From contig OX365931.1 in assembly GCA_947243795.1 (NCBI GenBank), forward strand, positions 620,001 through 684,000: DNA of 64,000 nucleotides. The letters run 5' to 3'. A program made the position numbers and the translations under genes. The stretch is from Saccharomyces uvarum. Its lineage: Eukaryota > Ascomycota > Saccharomycetes > Saccharomycetales > Saccharomycetaceae. Position 1 is the stretch's first letter, and every line of letters starts with the position of its first letter. This document shows, piece by piece, positions 1 through 9,572 of this stretch. Below the pieces are notes generated by a model, which was given only the letters and a program-made list of their open reading frames with translations, did not search any database and had not been told where the DNA came from.

Positions 1-2081
1 TCACTACACCAATCCACGAGGATTGAAGAGATTTTACCGCTGAGCTTTTTGAAAATGTCCTGGAAGTCCTCCACTGTTTTCTTTATAGTTTGAAACCTAA
101 TGACAGCTAGCTGAGTCAAATAGTTCGTGGGATTATCCACTGACCCAATCTGTAAAATCAAATCTTGAATCAAGTTGGATCTGTTTTGTAAGAAAAGATC
201 AAGGGCTTGCTCTGGTAATCCCAATTTGATCATATTCTCAGTACCGCTTTTCAATCGCATTACTTCGTTAGACGACAGGATGCTCTGAGAAATTTTGCTA
301 GCAATCGCTTCTCGTCTTTGTTCTATCTTCAAAGAGATCAAGTTATGTAGCATTAGTTCTTCATCGGAGATTTTTTCGGCGAGGTCTTGCAATTGTGATT
401 CAATATCCAATAACACATCTACAGCAGTTTCAAATCTGAGCCTAGCTAATTCAATATCGATCTCTTCCACCCCTTCATCCAAGAATCTAAGCCTATGAGC
501 AGATGAACTCATATCTCTGGATCTTGGTCTCGAATGCATCGATAATGTCAGGTTTTGCAAAAGATATTGGTCCATCGCGCCTGTTATATTCCTACCAGGA
601 GTGATTGAACCCCCTATACTACCTCTTTGACTCTTTTTGGGGCTTCTGTTATTTTCTCTACCGGGTGTCTGCTGTGTAGATTGCAAGTACCTAAACGATT
701 CTCTGATACGTTTAGAATTCTCTTCTTCCACATGAAAAATGTCACATAAATCATCCTTAGCCTTTCTTATAACATCCAACAATTTAGCGCATTCGTCCGC
801 TTCCCGACATTCATATAAGCTCGAATTCGAATTGCTAAATTTGAAAAGAAGTCTTTTACTGGAAAAGTCCTCACGTGTTACAGTAACGTCTTTCAAAGGA
901 TAACATTGGCTTACTGCAAAGTCATTCTGTTTGTCTCTTGATTTGTCGGCAATAAGGACTAGATCATTCAAGATGAAAATTTGTACCATTTGTAAAAGTT
1001 TACCAGTGGTAATATTAAGTTCCATCCAATTCGCACTGTTCATTAAGATATGTCTTCCCTTTGTGGAATTGATGAATTTCTGAGCACCTTCGACGTTTTT
1101 GAATAACTGATCTAGTTCAGTATCCCATAACTTTTCTAATATGAAAACGCTCGATCTATCTCTTCTCCTGATTTTCTCATTTTGTCCTGCTTTCAAAGGT
1201 GGTAGTAACTCTGGGCTATGACTTTCTACATTATTCGCATTATCTTGCCTCTCCTTGTTTATTTGGTTTTGTAATTGTAGCCTCTTTGCTGCTATTTTTG
1301 TGAATTGATCCAAAGTCTCGTTTAGGTCATTTATATTTCCTCTAACCCTTTTCAACTCCAGCATGGCAACATTTAAGTCATTGTTCACAGTCATGATTTC
1401 GTTGTAAGATTTATTGATGTTTAACTTTACCTCTTCTTGAACTTGTATGGATAAATCGGTTAAATTTGAGGTAAATTTATCAATAGTAATGGCACTTGCA
1501 TTGCTCAGCTTATCATGTACAAAATCTTTGGCATTGAAACGCGGATTTGCCAACACTTTCCTCAGCGACATGCTATTTTGGAAAAGATCGTTACTGTTAG
1601 AGACCATCATAGTATTTCTCATGGCCGATCTAACAGGTAATTTGTTATACACATTCTCGTTCATGGAGCCATCGGCAATGGTCGGATTTAAACTATTTTG
1701 AAGACCTTTGGAACTCAATGATTCATTCTCTGTGGTAAAGCTGCTATTATTATTGCTACCCTCCATGTTGTCATTTGTAATTGCCATGCTTGTCATATCA
1801 GGCAGGGGCATAGAGTAGTCTAGTGTTGGTGGAGCATAGTTTGTATTATGGATTGATAGCCTTCTTTGCATTGAAGTTGCTACCCTGTTTCTCTCCCTAG
1901 CATCGATGGTTGGCAATGTATAACTGGTGGCGGGATCCTTGAGATCGCTGTATGGATTCTTTTTGGTTTTTTGCTTAGGCTTGACAGGCGATAGAGGTGT
2001 CTTTTGCTTTGCAGGAGAATTTGCAGATTTTTTTGCATTTTTCCAATTGTTTTTGGCCTTCTTCAAAGAAAAGTCAACCAT
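1..2081 (-). CDS. EXO84: Exocyst subunit Exo84, 3' part cut by window edge
   Basis: Exo84 is a subunit of the exocyst, which tethers secretory vesicles to the plasma membrane at the bud; it has also been linked to spliceosome assembly. The ATG lies at 2081 and the frame runs open to the window edge for 693 codons, so about 60 C-terminal residues are missing compared with the 753-residue S. cerevisiae protein. The N-terminus is basic and Lys/Pro rich, then Ser/Asn rich and probably disordered. A heptad-like stretch around residues 200-290 ([20 protein letters not shown] just before it) is followed by a pleckstrin-homology-like region starting near [12 protein letters not shown]. The rest is the alpha-helical cullin-like part. 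It diverges from SIF2 across 392 bp. The identification rests on near full-length match to the known protein and on synteny. Confidence 0.96.
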   Translation of the reverse strand, partial: MVDFSLKKAKNNWKNAKKSANSPAKQKTPLSPVKPKQKTKKNPYSDLKDPATSYTLPTIDARERNRVATSMQRRLSIHNTNYAPPTLDYSMPLPDMTSMAITNDNMEGSNNNSSFTTENESLSSKGLQNSLNPTIADGSMNENVYNKLPVRSAMRNTMMVSNSNDLFQNSMSLRKVLANPRFNAKDFVHDKLSNASAITIDKFTSNLTDLSIQVQEEVKLNINKSYNEIMTVNNDLNVAMLELKRVRGNINDLNETLDQFTKIAAKRLQLQNQINKERQDNANNVESHSPELLPPLKAGQNEKIRRRDRSSVFILEKLWDTELDQLFKNVEGAQKFINSTKGRHILMNSANWMELNITTGKLLQMVQIFILNDLVLIADKSRDKQNDFAVSQCYPLKDVTVTREDFSSKRLLFKFSNSNSSLYECREADECAKLLDVIRKAKDDLCDIFHVEEENSKRIRESFRYLQSTQQTPGRENNRSPKKSQRGSIGGSITPGRNITGAMDQYLLQNLTLSMHSRPRSRDMSSSAHRLRFLDEGVEEIDIELARLRFETAVDVLLDIESQLQDLAEKISDEELMLHNLISLKIEQRREAIASKISQSILSSNEVMRLKSGTENMIKLGLPEQALDLFLQNRSNLIQDLILQIGSVDNPTNYLTQLAVIRFQTIKKTVEDFQDIFKKLSGKISSILVDWCS

Positions 2082-2473
2082 TGAAAATGCTGGCTAACCG
2101 TGTCAGTAATCTACGAGTTTATACTGAAGCTAAGCTTACTGCTTGAACTGTTTGTTTTAGCCTCGCGAATAGAATCGTTCATTGAGGCTCTGAACTGTTT
2201 TTTCCATCATCCTTTATTTTCATGGAGCGGAATTGAACAAACAGGAAATAAACAAGATGAACAAGATCATGAATTATCTTTGAAAAGATCACAAGTGTTT
2301 GCAAGGCTATTCATTCTAAGCTAAGGTTTTTGAAGACCGTTCGTTTTGTGTGAGAACTAAACACCTATTTTTAATTCTAGAGAAGTGGTAACATCACGCT
2401 GATAACGGCTAAACTAAACCAAACAATAGCTTCAAAGAAATAAAAAAGGTAGGAAAAGTCATCACTTCTAAAA
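2082..2473. promoter_or_regulatory. EXO84-SIF2 divergent intergenic region
   Basis: A 392 bp gap between two divergent starts must hold both promoters. It is moderately AT rich, with no canonical TATA box, no strong factor site that I recognise, and only a 74-codon open frame that looks like chance. The last 40 bases before SIF2 are A rich, as usual for yeast leaders. Confidence 0.6.
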
Positions 2474-4111
2474 ATGAGTGTCACAAGTGAAGAATTAAAT
2501 TATTTGATTTGGAGATACTTTCAAGAAATGGGGCATGAGGTGAGCGCATTAGCACTACAGGATGAAACAAGAGTATTGGATTTTGATGAGAAATACAAAG
2601 AGCATATTCCTATAGGTACACTGGTAAATCTGGTGCAGAGAGGAATTCTGTATACAGAGAGCGAGTTTCTGGTTGATAATAAAGGCGATATCAGCTCTCT
2701 AGATGAACAGCATCTTTCTGAGGACTTTAATTTGGTGCAAGCACTACAAGTTGATAAAGAAAAATTTCCAGAAATATCTAATGAGGGAAGATTTGCCTTA
2801 GAAAATAATTCCGAGAATGGTAAGGATGATTCAGGCACGACTGATAGACTAAGCCTAGGCTCTGATGTGACTTCTAGCAGTACTAGTGATAGTCTAGATG
2901 GATTTGTCAAGACGCTGAAGGAAATTACAAAGTTAGATAATATTGTTTCCTCCATTTGGAATCCATTGAATGCATCCATTCTTGCATACGGTGAAAAGGA
3001 TTCAGTTGCAAGATTGACCCAGATAATAGAGACTGAACGAGAAGAAGGAAAACATTGGGAAACGAGAGTCATAGCCGAATTAAGACATCCGTTTGCTCTA
3101 AGTGCAAGTAGTGGTAAGACAACGAATCAAGTCACATGCCTTGCTTGGTCTAATGATGGTAATTCGATTGTAACAGGTGTAGAAAATGGTGAATTACGAT
3201 TATGGAATAAGGCAGGAGCACTTCAGAACGTTTTAAATTTCCACAGATCACCTATAGTTTCAATCAAATGGAACAAAGACGGAACACATTTCATTTCCAT
3301 GGACGTAGAGAACGTCACTATACTTTGGAATGTCTTGAGTGGCACTGTCATGCAACATTTTGAGTTAAAGGAAAATAGGGGATCTTCTGCTACTGCTGAA
3401 AATTCAAACAATAGTGGCGAGGATTCACTTGGTGTTGATGTCGAGTGGGTAGATGATGACAAGTTTGTCATTCCTGGGCCTAAAGGAGCCATTTTCGTAT
3501 ATCAGATTACAGAAAAGGCACCTATCGGTAAATTAATTGGACATCATGGTTCTATCAGTGTCTTAGAATTCAACAACACCAACAAACTTTTGCTAAGTGC
3601 GTCAGACGATGGTACTTTGAGGATATGGCATGGTGGTAATGGTAATTCTCAAAATTGCTTCTATGGACATTCACAAAGCATCGTATCTGCGTCGTGGGTG
3701 GGCGATGACAAGGTAATATCATGTTCAATGGATGGCTCTGTTCGCATATGGTCATTGGAGCAGAACACGCTACTGGCGCTTTCAATCATGGATGGTATCC
3801 CCATTTTTGTTGGAAGGCTATCACAGGATGGAGAAAAATACGCAGTCGCATTCATGGATGGGCAAGTGAACGTCTACGATCTAAAGAAAATAAACAGCAA
3901 GCTACCGAACCACAAGCAACAATCGTTGTATGGCGGCAATAGTTGCACTACTACCAGCAGTAGCATTACAATTCCACAACCCATTCCTCTCTACGCTAGC
4001 TACCAAAGTAATCAGGACAACGATTGCGTCTTTGACCTGTCGTGGAACCAGACAGGCGACAAAATTTCTGTAGCGTATTCGCTTGAGGAAGGTTCAGTTG
4101 TAGCCATATAA
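2474..4111 (+). CDS. SIF2: Sif2, WD40 subunit of the Set3 histone deacetylase complex
   Basis: Sif2 is a TBL1-like WD-repeat scaffold of the Set3C histone deacetylase complex in the nucleus. It represses early sporulation genes and was first found as a Sir4 interactor. Residues about 7-31 (ELNYLIWRYFQEMGHEVSAL) form a LisH dimerisation motif. An acidic, Ser-rich linker follows to about residue 150. The C-terminal two thirds carry WD40 blades ending in motifs such as LRLWNKAG, LRIWHGG and VRIWSLEQ. The 545-residue length compares with about 535 in S. cerevisiae; the extra residues probably sit in the Ser/Asn linkers and the Thr/Ser patch near residue 495. The start is the first ATG and has an A-rich context. 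Confidence 0.96.
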   Translation: MSVTSEELNYLIWRYFQEMGHEVSALALQDETRVLDFDEKYKEHIPIGTLVNLVQRGILYTESEFLVDNKGDISSLDEQHLSEDFNLVQALQVDKEKFPEISNEGRFALENNSENGKDDSGTTDRLSLGSDVTSSSTSDSLDGFVKTLKEITKLDNIVSSIWNPLNASILAYGEKDSVARLTQIIETEREEGKHWETRVIAELRHPFALSASSGKTTNQVTCLAWSNDGNSIVTGVENGELRLWNKAGALQNVLNFHRSPIVSIKWNKDGTHFISMDVENVTILWNVLSGTVMQHFELKENRGSSATAENSNNSGEDSLGVDVEWVDDDKFVIPGPKGAIFVYQITEKAPIGKLIGHHGSISVLEFNNTNKLLLSASDDGTLRIWHGGNGNSQNCFYGHSQSIVSASWVGDDKVISCSMDGSVRIWSLEQNTLLALSIMDGIPIFVGRLSQDGEKYAVAFMDGQVNVYDLKKINSKLPNHKQQSLYGGNSCTTTSSSITIPQPIPLYASYQSNQDNDCVFDLSWNQTGDKISVAYSLEEGSVVAI

Positions 4112-4449
4112 GCCATCTGGCAAGCACATAAATAGATCAATTAGTTATTATTATTTTCTTGTTTACTAAAGGCGAAAAGTGAAAAATTTCGCAATAGAAA
4201 ACGCCGCGGCCCGACCGTGTGTGACGTTGTGCAGGATTCTCGAAGAGTCATCACTTTGTAGATAACGAATAGCCTCGATGAGACAATGAGCTTTGGTTTT
4301 TGATCGTTTTTATACGTTTCACTGGAATTTGTTTCTTCCTGGCCAGTTTTCGCTTTTTTCACAAATAGAATTGGTATATAGAAAGAAATAAAGAGGTAAA
4401 GAAAAAGCACCAACTCAGTACATCTTGTATATTATATTAATAGTGAATT
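4112..4449. promoter_or_regulatory. SIF2 3' flank and YMC2 promoter
   Basis: This 338 bp tandem gap holds the SIF2 terminator region and the YMC2 promoter. The open frame on the minus strand here begins only with TTG and is not supported as a gene. A GC-rich patch around 4200-4225 stands out from AT-rich surroundings; I could not assign a factor to it. Confidence 0.5.
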
Positions 4450-5439
4450 ATGAGTGAAGAATTTCCTACGCCGCAGCTCCTGGATGAGTTGGAAGACCCA
4501 CAAAATGCTGCTGTACTGAACAATAACAAAGGGCTAAGTTCCAATCGTGTATTGAAAGATATTTTTGCCGGTACCGTTGGTGGTGTTGCACAAGTTCTTG
4601 TTGGACAACCGTTCGATACAACAAAAGTTCGACTTCAAACTGCGACTACAAGGACAACAACGCTGGAGGTATTGCGCAAACTTGTGAAGAATGAAGGTGT
4701 GTTTGCATTTTATAAAGGTGCCTTGACGCCGTTATTGGGGGTAGGTATATGTGTCTCAGTACAATTTGGTGTGAACGAGGCCATGAAAAGATTCTTCCAC
4801 ACATATAATGCTTCCAAGAACGCGACTATAAGTTCGCAAAACGTAGACCTCTCACGTTCAAATACACTGCCGCTACACCAGTACTACATTTGTGGGCTAA
4901 CAGGCGGTGTAGTGAATTCATTTTTGGCATCGCCGATAGAACAGATCAGAATTCGTTTACAAACACAAACATCAAATGGCGGAGACAGGGAATTTAAAGG
5001 TCCCTGGGACTGTATCAAAAAATTAAAGGCCCAAGGTGGGTTGATGAGAGGGTGGTTTCCGACAATGATAAGAGCCGGACATGGACTAGGTACATACTTC
5101 CTTGTGTACGAAGCATTGGTGGCTAAAGAAATCGGCACCGGTTTGACAAGAAACGAAATTCCGCCTTGGAAACTTTGTCTGTTTGGTGCATTCTCCGGAA
5201 CGATGCTGTGGTTGACAGTGTATCCATTGGATGTCGTGAAATCTATTATACAAAACGATGATTTACGAAAACCTAAATACAAGAATTCCATTTCCTACGT
5301 AGCAAAGACGATCTACGCCAAAGAGGGTATCAGGGCGTTCTTCAAAGGGTTTGGGCCCACGATGGTTAGATCCGCGCCCGTAAACGGTGCTACGTTTGTG
5401 ACATTTGAACTAGTCATGAGATTCTTGGGAGAAGATTAG
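4450..5439 (+). CDS. YMC2: Mitochondrial inner-membrane carrier Ymc2
   Basis: Ymc2 belongs to the mitochondrial solute carrier family (SLC25) and with its paralog Ymc1 is linked to glycine and glutamate transport across the inner membrane, with effects on oleate metabolism. The three family signature repeats are visible: PFDTTKVRLQ at residue 54, PIEQIRIRLQ at 162 and PLDVVKSIIQ at 259. Each opens a pair of transmembrane helices and fits the Px[DE]xx[KR] pattern. The length of 329 residues is the usual one. It could be confused with YMC1, but synteny between SIF2 and VID24 supports YMC2. The substrate is not readable from sequence. Confidence 0.94.
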   Translation: MSEEFPTPQLLDELEDPQNAAVLNNNKGLSSNRVLKDIFAGTVGGVAQVLVGQPFDTTKVRLQTATTRTTTLEVLRKLVKNEGVFAFYKGALTPLLGVGICVSVQFGVNEAMKRFFHTYNASKNATISSQNVDLSRSNTLPLHQYYICGLTGGVVNSFLASPIEQIRIRLQTQTSNGGDREFKGPWDCIKKLKAQGGLMRGWFPTMIRAGHGLGTYFLVYEALVAKEIGTGLTRNEIPPWKLCLFGAFSGTMLWLTVYPLDVVKSIIQNDDLRKPKYKNSISYVAKTIYAKEGIRAFFKGFGPTMVRSAPVNGATFVTFELVMRFLGED

Positions 5440-5621
5440 GAGTAAAACCCCTTTTTATAGATATAGACGTGTTGTAATTATACAATAGAAAAATGCATGG
5501 TTTTTTTATAATTAAAATTATACTGGTCGTTACAGAATATATGAAGTGAGAATATGCTTGAAAAAAATGTCTGAAATTAGTTGGGGAGAGGGGGGTATGC
5601 GGGCAAGACGGTTATAGCCCA

Positions 5622-6728
5622 TCAAGCAAATTCAAAAGAGCAATCGCTGGATTCGACTTTGTTTTTCATGGAAGGTACCAGTTCCAGTTGTTGGAATTTT
5701 TCCGCGTCTTGGTGGTAGTAGAATCCTTGAATGTTACCAGTGACTTGATCGTGGACAATGTAGTAAAACCCGTCGTAAGACGCACCGTCCACACCTTCCA
5801 TCAACAAAGCGTCTGGGACCAAAAATTTTTCCTTCCATTTCATGAATATGAATCTCTCGTCTAGATAGTCCCCGAACTGTTTCTCTTGACTGAAGATTCT
5901 TGAGATGTTATTTGCATCCGTGCTCGATGTAGTGGGCAACTGTTGTTGTTGTTGTTGTTGTTGCTGTTGAGGGTTCTTAGCGGCACTATTGGTGGTGTTG
6001 CTATCAGTTGGGTTGGCGCTATTCTTTTGGCTCATTAGGAAAAGCTGTCTGAAAGAGGGGAAGTTTATCCAGTGCTCCAAGTCGGTTTGGTCCGTAGCCT
6101 TGTATTCGTTTAGCACTGGTTCGTCCTTCCAACTGGAAGACAAGAAGGCCAACTCCTTGTGAGTTACTGCGTAAGCTTCAAAATACGTACTAATTTCCGG
6201 GTGTTGGTTGGTGAGACCTCTTATCGACAAAAACCCGGATAGGTGCGGGGACAACGACGTGCAGCGGCTTGTTGGAAAGTCGACCGTTTTCAAGTTGACT
6301 GTAACCTGGTATCTTTTGTAGCCTGAAATCTGGTAGCCCGTGAACTCCATTCTTGGCCTCAAATAGTTCGTGTAAGTCGTGTGGTTGAGACGGGGGCTCA
6401 CGGCGACCGGATCTTCGGGCGAGTAGGGGGACTGGTCCTCAACTATGTACTTCTTCCTGGTGGAGCCGTTAGCCGTGTGGGCGAGCTGCTGCAAGGAGGA
6501 CAACGAGTCCCTGGAGGCGCACTTGTAAAGGTCCTGGTCCTGCAAATAATGGTGGCGGTCAAGGAGACTGAAGGGCGAGCTGGAGGTCAAGTCGAACGTG
6601 ATCGGGTACTGCTGTCTAGACGCAGGCGGGGCCGGAGCTGGCTCCGGCGAAGCCGCCTGCTCCGGATGCTTAGAAATGGTAGCCTTGGATTTCTCCGCCA
6701 AACTATCTACTTTAGGATTATTGATCAT
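5622..6728 (-). CDS. VID24: Vid24/Gid4, Pro/N-degron receptor of the GID ubiquitin ligase
   Basis: Gid4 is the substrate receptor of the GID/CTLH ubiquitin ligase. It binds N-terminal proline of gluconeogenic enzymes such as Fbp1 and triggers their degradation when glucose returns; it is also described as a peripheral vesicle protein in the Vid pathway. The first 100 residues are Pro/Ala/Ser rich and probably disordered. The conserved beta-barrel begins near FTGYQISGYKRYQVTVNLKT and ends at the C-terminus, with the strongly conserved stretch EGVDGASYDGFYYIVHDQ. The protein is 368 residues against 362 in S. cerevisiae. A run of about ten glutamines sits in a loop near residue 255 where the S. 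cerevisiae protein, as I recall it, has only two. It diverges from PHO88. Confidence 0.95.
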   Translation of the reverse strand: MINNPKVDSLAEKSKATISKHPEQAASPEPAPAPPASRQQYPITFDLTSSSPFSLLDRHHYLQDQDLYKCASRDSLSSLQQLAHTANGSTRKKYIVEDQSPYSPEDPVAVSPRLNHTTYTNYLRPRMEFTGYQISGYKRYQVTVNLKTVDFPTSRCTSLSPHLSGFLSIRGLTNQHPEISTYFEAYAVTHKELAFLSSSWKDEPVLNEYKATDQTDLEHWINFPSFRQLFLMSQKNSANPTDSNTTNSAAKNPQQQQQQQQQQLPTTSSTDANNISRIFSQEKQFGDYLDERFIFMKWKEKFLVPDALLMEGVDGASYDGFYYIVHDQVTGNIQGFYYHQDAEKFQQLELVPSMKNKVESSDCSFEFA

Positions 6729-7430
6729 GACTCAAGCTTGTGATTCGTACTGGTACCCATTCATAAGAAACCACAAATAGAAACAGAAAAAGAGTGCAAA
6801 CCAACCAATCAACCACCAAGGTAAGAAGTCGAAAATCCGGGATATCTTCTAGAAGTCCAGAGTCGGTATATATAAACACCTGGAGAGGCCAAGAGATGCA
6901 GAAAAAGAAAGCAAGAGAGCATGCAGAAAAAGAAAAAAACCCTATTATCCTCGCGGGTTGTCACTGTGGCAGGCAATCTGTGCCGGGAAAGCCGCACACC
7001 GCCCTCCGTTTCTTTTGCAGCGCGAGTTGTTCCGGCGGAAACACCTGGAAAGTAAAAAAAATATCGAATATTAAAGCCCGCCCTGCCCCGCGGTGGTGGG
7101 GGCGGGGCAGTCGGAACATGTCGGATAATCCGCCGCCCATTCGGCTGGTCGCTTTTCACGGCGGAGAAGTCCGCAGAAAAGAAAAGAACAGCACTTTGCA
7201 CGGGTTGCACGCCCATTGCCATCTTTTTTCACATCTTCGACGTTTGCCACGGTTTTCATTTTTTTTCGCTGCTCGGTGGCTCAAAGCGCGCCCAAACCGA
7301 AAAGCTTATAAAACGTAGTTGCCTTGCTCTTCCATCATTTGCAGAGATAAAAGAACACTTACCGTTATCTTCTATTAGAGTAGAGCCCAGTATAGCACAT
7401 CACAGTCTAAGAGAACCTCCCAAACCCGCC
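6729..7430. promoter_or_regulatory. VID24-PHO88 divergent promoter, GC-rich with hairpin
   Basis: This 702 bp gap is unusually GC rich between about 6950 and 7240. It contains a perfect 9 bp inverted repeat (7083-7091 with 7102-7110, 10 nt loop) whose arms are also Mig1-like cores (CCCCGC and GCGGGG), a CGGATAATCCG palindrome at 7122-7132 of the type bound by zinc-cluster factors, and TTCCGGCGGAA at 7030-7040. A TATA box for PHO88 is at 7308-7314. Open frames exist on both strands here, but the longer plus frame starts with GTG and I treat them as by-products of the base composition. Confidence 0.6.
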
Positions 7431-7997
7431 ATGAACCCTCAAATCAGTAACATTATCATCATGTTGGTCATGATGCAGCTTTCCCGTCGCTTAGACATGG
7501 AGGACCCAACAATCATCATGTACATTAGAATCTTATACTGTTCCTCCATTGCTATCAGCTGGATGGTCTACCAAATGGCTAGAAAGAGAATCGTCGCCAA
7601 GAACGACATGACCACCATGAAGTATGTCGTGCCTGGCAACTCCATGTCCGGCGAAGGTGAAAAACTAGAAGTTACCACCGTCAAGGACTACGATTTGAAG
7701 GAAATTGACAGTGCTATCAAGTCGATCTACACCGGGATGGCCATGATGGGGTTCATGCATTTGTATTTGCAATACACCAACCCATTATTCATGCAATCCA
7801 TCTCTCCTGTGAAGGGCGCCTTGGAACACAACGAAGTCAAGATCCATCTTTTCGGTAAGCCCGCCACCGGCGACTTGAAGAGACCTTTCAAGGCTGCCTC
7901 TTTGTTCGGCGGTATGGGCCAATCTGGTCCAAAGACCGACAAGAAGTCTATCGAAGAAGCTGAAAGAGCCGGTAACTCTGGTGTCAAGGCTGAATGA
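7431..7997 (+). CDS. PHO88: Pho88/Snd3, ER membrane targeting protein
   Basis: Pho88 is an abundant ER membrane protein. It was found through phosphate transport and was later shown to be Snd3, part of the SRP-independent pathway that targets proteins with internal transmembrane segments to the ER. The 188 residues include a hydrophobic N-terminal stretch (IIIMLVMMQLSRRL), a clear transmembrane helix about residues 31-48 (RILYCSSIAISWMVYQM), a further hydrophobic stretch near AMMGFMHLYLQYTNPL, and a soluble basic C-terminus. Codon choice is strongly biased toward abundant tRNAs, as expected of an abundant protein. The length equals the S. cerevisiae protein. Confidence 0.96.
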   Translation: MNPQISNIIIMLVMMQLSRRLDMEDPTIIMYIRILYCSSIAISWMVYQMARKRIVAKNDMTTMKYVVPGNSMSGEGEKLEVTTVKDYDLKEIDSAIKSIYTGMAMMGFMHLYLQYTNPLFMQSISPVKGALEHNEVKIHLFGKPATGDLKRPFKAASLFGGMGQSGPKTDKKSIEEAERAGNSGVKAE

Positions 7998-8561
7998 TTC
8001 AACAGAAAGTATATTTTTCCTAGTTCTATACAAAATATATTCAATCTTCCTTTTTCTCTTTGCCTCCGATGCAAAATTATAAAATTAAATAAAAACATAA
8101 AATAAAATTAAACATACTGTCTTTTTTTTTACATATTTGGACATCTTTTTTGGTTGCGTGATGGAGCATTCTTATTATTTTGTTGGGCTTCTGATCTCTT
8201 GAAAATGAGTCGTGTTGTGTTTTTCCGTCGTTTTTGGGGTGATTACTGCTGCCCGCTACTGGTATATATGATCTTGTGCAATATTGGTAAAATAAAAAAA
8301 GAAAAACTATGATATACAGGTACAGAAATCCATTCGGCACGCTGGCGTGATGGACACAGCACTATATTCAAGGCAGCGAGCCCAAAAAGATTCTGAGCCG
8401 CTATAGCCGTGTAAACATGTAGATGGTCGGTAACGGGCCGAGCAGTGCACTGAATTCTCCGAGGATTCTGAATAGCACCGCGTTACCACTCGATCAGGGG
8501 GGGAGGAAGCAGCGTTTTTAAAAATCCAACAATGGGAATTTGGAGACTAGTTTCGACATGA
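7998..8561. other. PHO88-IML3 convergent intergenic region with an unexplained GC-rich block
   Basis: The two flanking genes converge, so only 3' ends are expected in these 564 bp. The part to about 8320 is AT rich and terminator-like. From about 8330 to 8515 the sequence becomes GC rich and contains a 10 bp palindrome CAGTGCACTG (8443-8452) and a 7 bp inverted repeat (8429-8435 with 8481-8487). I see no ATG-started frame longer than chance, no tRNA B box and no LTR ends. Its nature is unknown; an unannotated non-coding RNA or a decayed gene are possible. Confidence 0.4.
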
Positions 8562-9299
8562 TCATTCGCTCGTAAATTGTATTGACTGTAGTAAACCCGT
8601 CAAAACTCTGTTTCTGAGAGTTCGTGTCGAAGTAACAATGGTCTCTCTCATTATCTTCGTGTGTCCCGCCAACGTAATGGAAGCCAGGGGCAATTTGCCC
8701 ACGGCCATCCCCGTTTCGTTATAGATGTAAGGCACAATTGCATCGTTATATGGGCGCATAGTGCTGCCATGGCCAAGAGCCAAACTCTCACAGCTTTCTC
8801 TAGGTATTTCTATATCGAACTGCTTCAAGTTTTTGTCCTGTGTTGCTGGTTCGAAAGAGAATTTTGAGCTGAACCATGTGATTTGCTCAACGTTTTCCTT
8901 TGTTACGTGCACTATGCTAGCGTCTGCCAACTTTATCATCATTGTCTGATCAAAGTTGATCGGCCACATTATAATACCGTACTCAGCCTTCAGCCACTGC
9001 AATACAACCTCATTATTGTTGTTCGTCCCGCAATAGCACAGAAACATCGGTACTTCCATATTTTCGTTCCCCAAGAAAATGAATTTAGAATATGTGTTCC
9101 CATCCAGGTTGGAGGTGTCCAATCTCAACTCGGAACGAATGTACTCGTTGCCACCGGACACATCATCAGCCCCATCGGGGACTTGAATGGTTTGAACATC
9201 AAAATCCACTTCTAGGTTCAGCAATTGGTTCAACTGCGGTATGGCATTTTCCAATGAAAGCTGTTTGTTAACCCCTAAAAACTTCCACGTGTAAGGCAT
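8562..9299 (-). CDS. IML3: Kinetochore protein Iml3 (CENP-L family)
   Basis: Iml3 pairs with Chl4 in the Ctf19/CCAN inner kinetochore complex, helping load pericentromeric cohesin and protect Sgo1 and Rec8 in meiosis; it is the yeast CENP-L. The chosen start gives MPYTWKFLGVNKQL, which matches the known N-terminus and a length of exactly 245 residues. An in-frame ATG three codons upstream is possible but less likely. The fold is mixed alpha/beta without short diagnostic motifs, so the call rests on overall similarity, for example IMWPINFDQTMMIKLADASI, and synteny. Confidence 0.94.
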   Translation of the reverse strand: MPYTWKFLGVNKQLSLENAIPQLNQLLNLEVDFDVQTIQVPDGADDVSGGNEYIRSELRLDTSNLDGNTYSKFIFLGNENMEVPMFLCYCGTNNNNEVVLQWLKAEYGIIMWPINFDQTMMIKLADASIVHVTKENVEQITWFSSKFSFEPATQDKNLKQFDIEIPRESCESLALGHGSTMRPYNDAIVPYIYNETGMAVGKLPLASITLAGHTKIMRETIVTSTRTLRNRVLTGLLQSIQFTSE

Positions 9300-9572
9300 C
9301 CCATTCAAAACGGCTGCGCCAAGACCTATGCAACGAAATCGATTACTTAATCAACATTCCTCATTGCGGTTGTTTGTTTTGTATCGGTGACTTTTTTTTT
9401 TCCCCATTATATGGTCGGATCTGTCTAAATCGCGCTTTAGGAAAACCAGGGACCACCCTATTTTTTAATTATATTTTAAATCAGATATATATGTATAAGG
9501 TTATATTTAATTAATTACACATGATCCTGAGGATAAGTAAAGTTGGCACGAAAAACGAGCTGATTAAAAGGC

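Noticed and set aside
4141-4413. 90-codon minus frame upstream of YMC2
   Set aside because: It begins with TTG; the first ATG leaves a short basic peptide in a promoter.
7031-7039. Perfect Lys14-type motif TCCGGCGGA in the VID24-PHO88 gap
   Set aside because: Neither neighbour is a lysine gene and GC-rich composition makes such a 9-mer likely by chance.
6794-7318. 174-codon frame upstream of PHO88
   Set aside because: It starts with GTG (first ATG at about 6896) and lies in a GC-rich promoter with an equally long frame on the other strand; nothing protein-like is seen.
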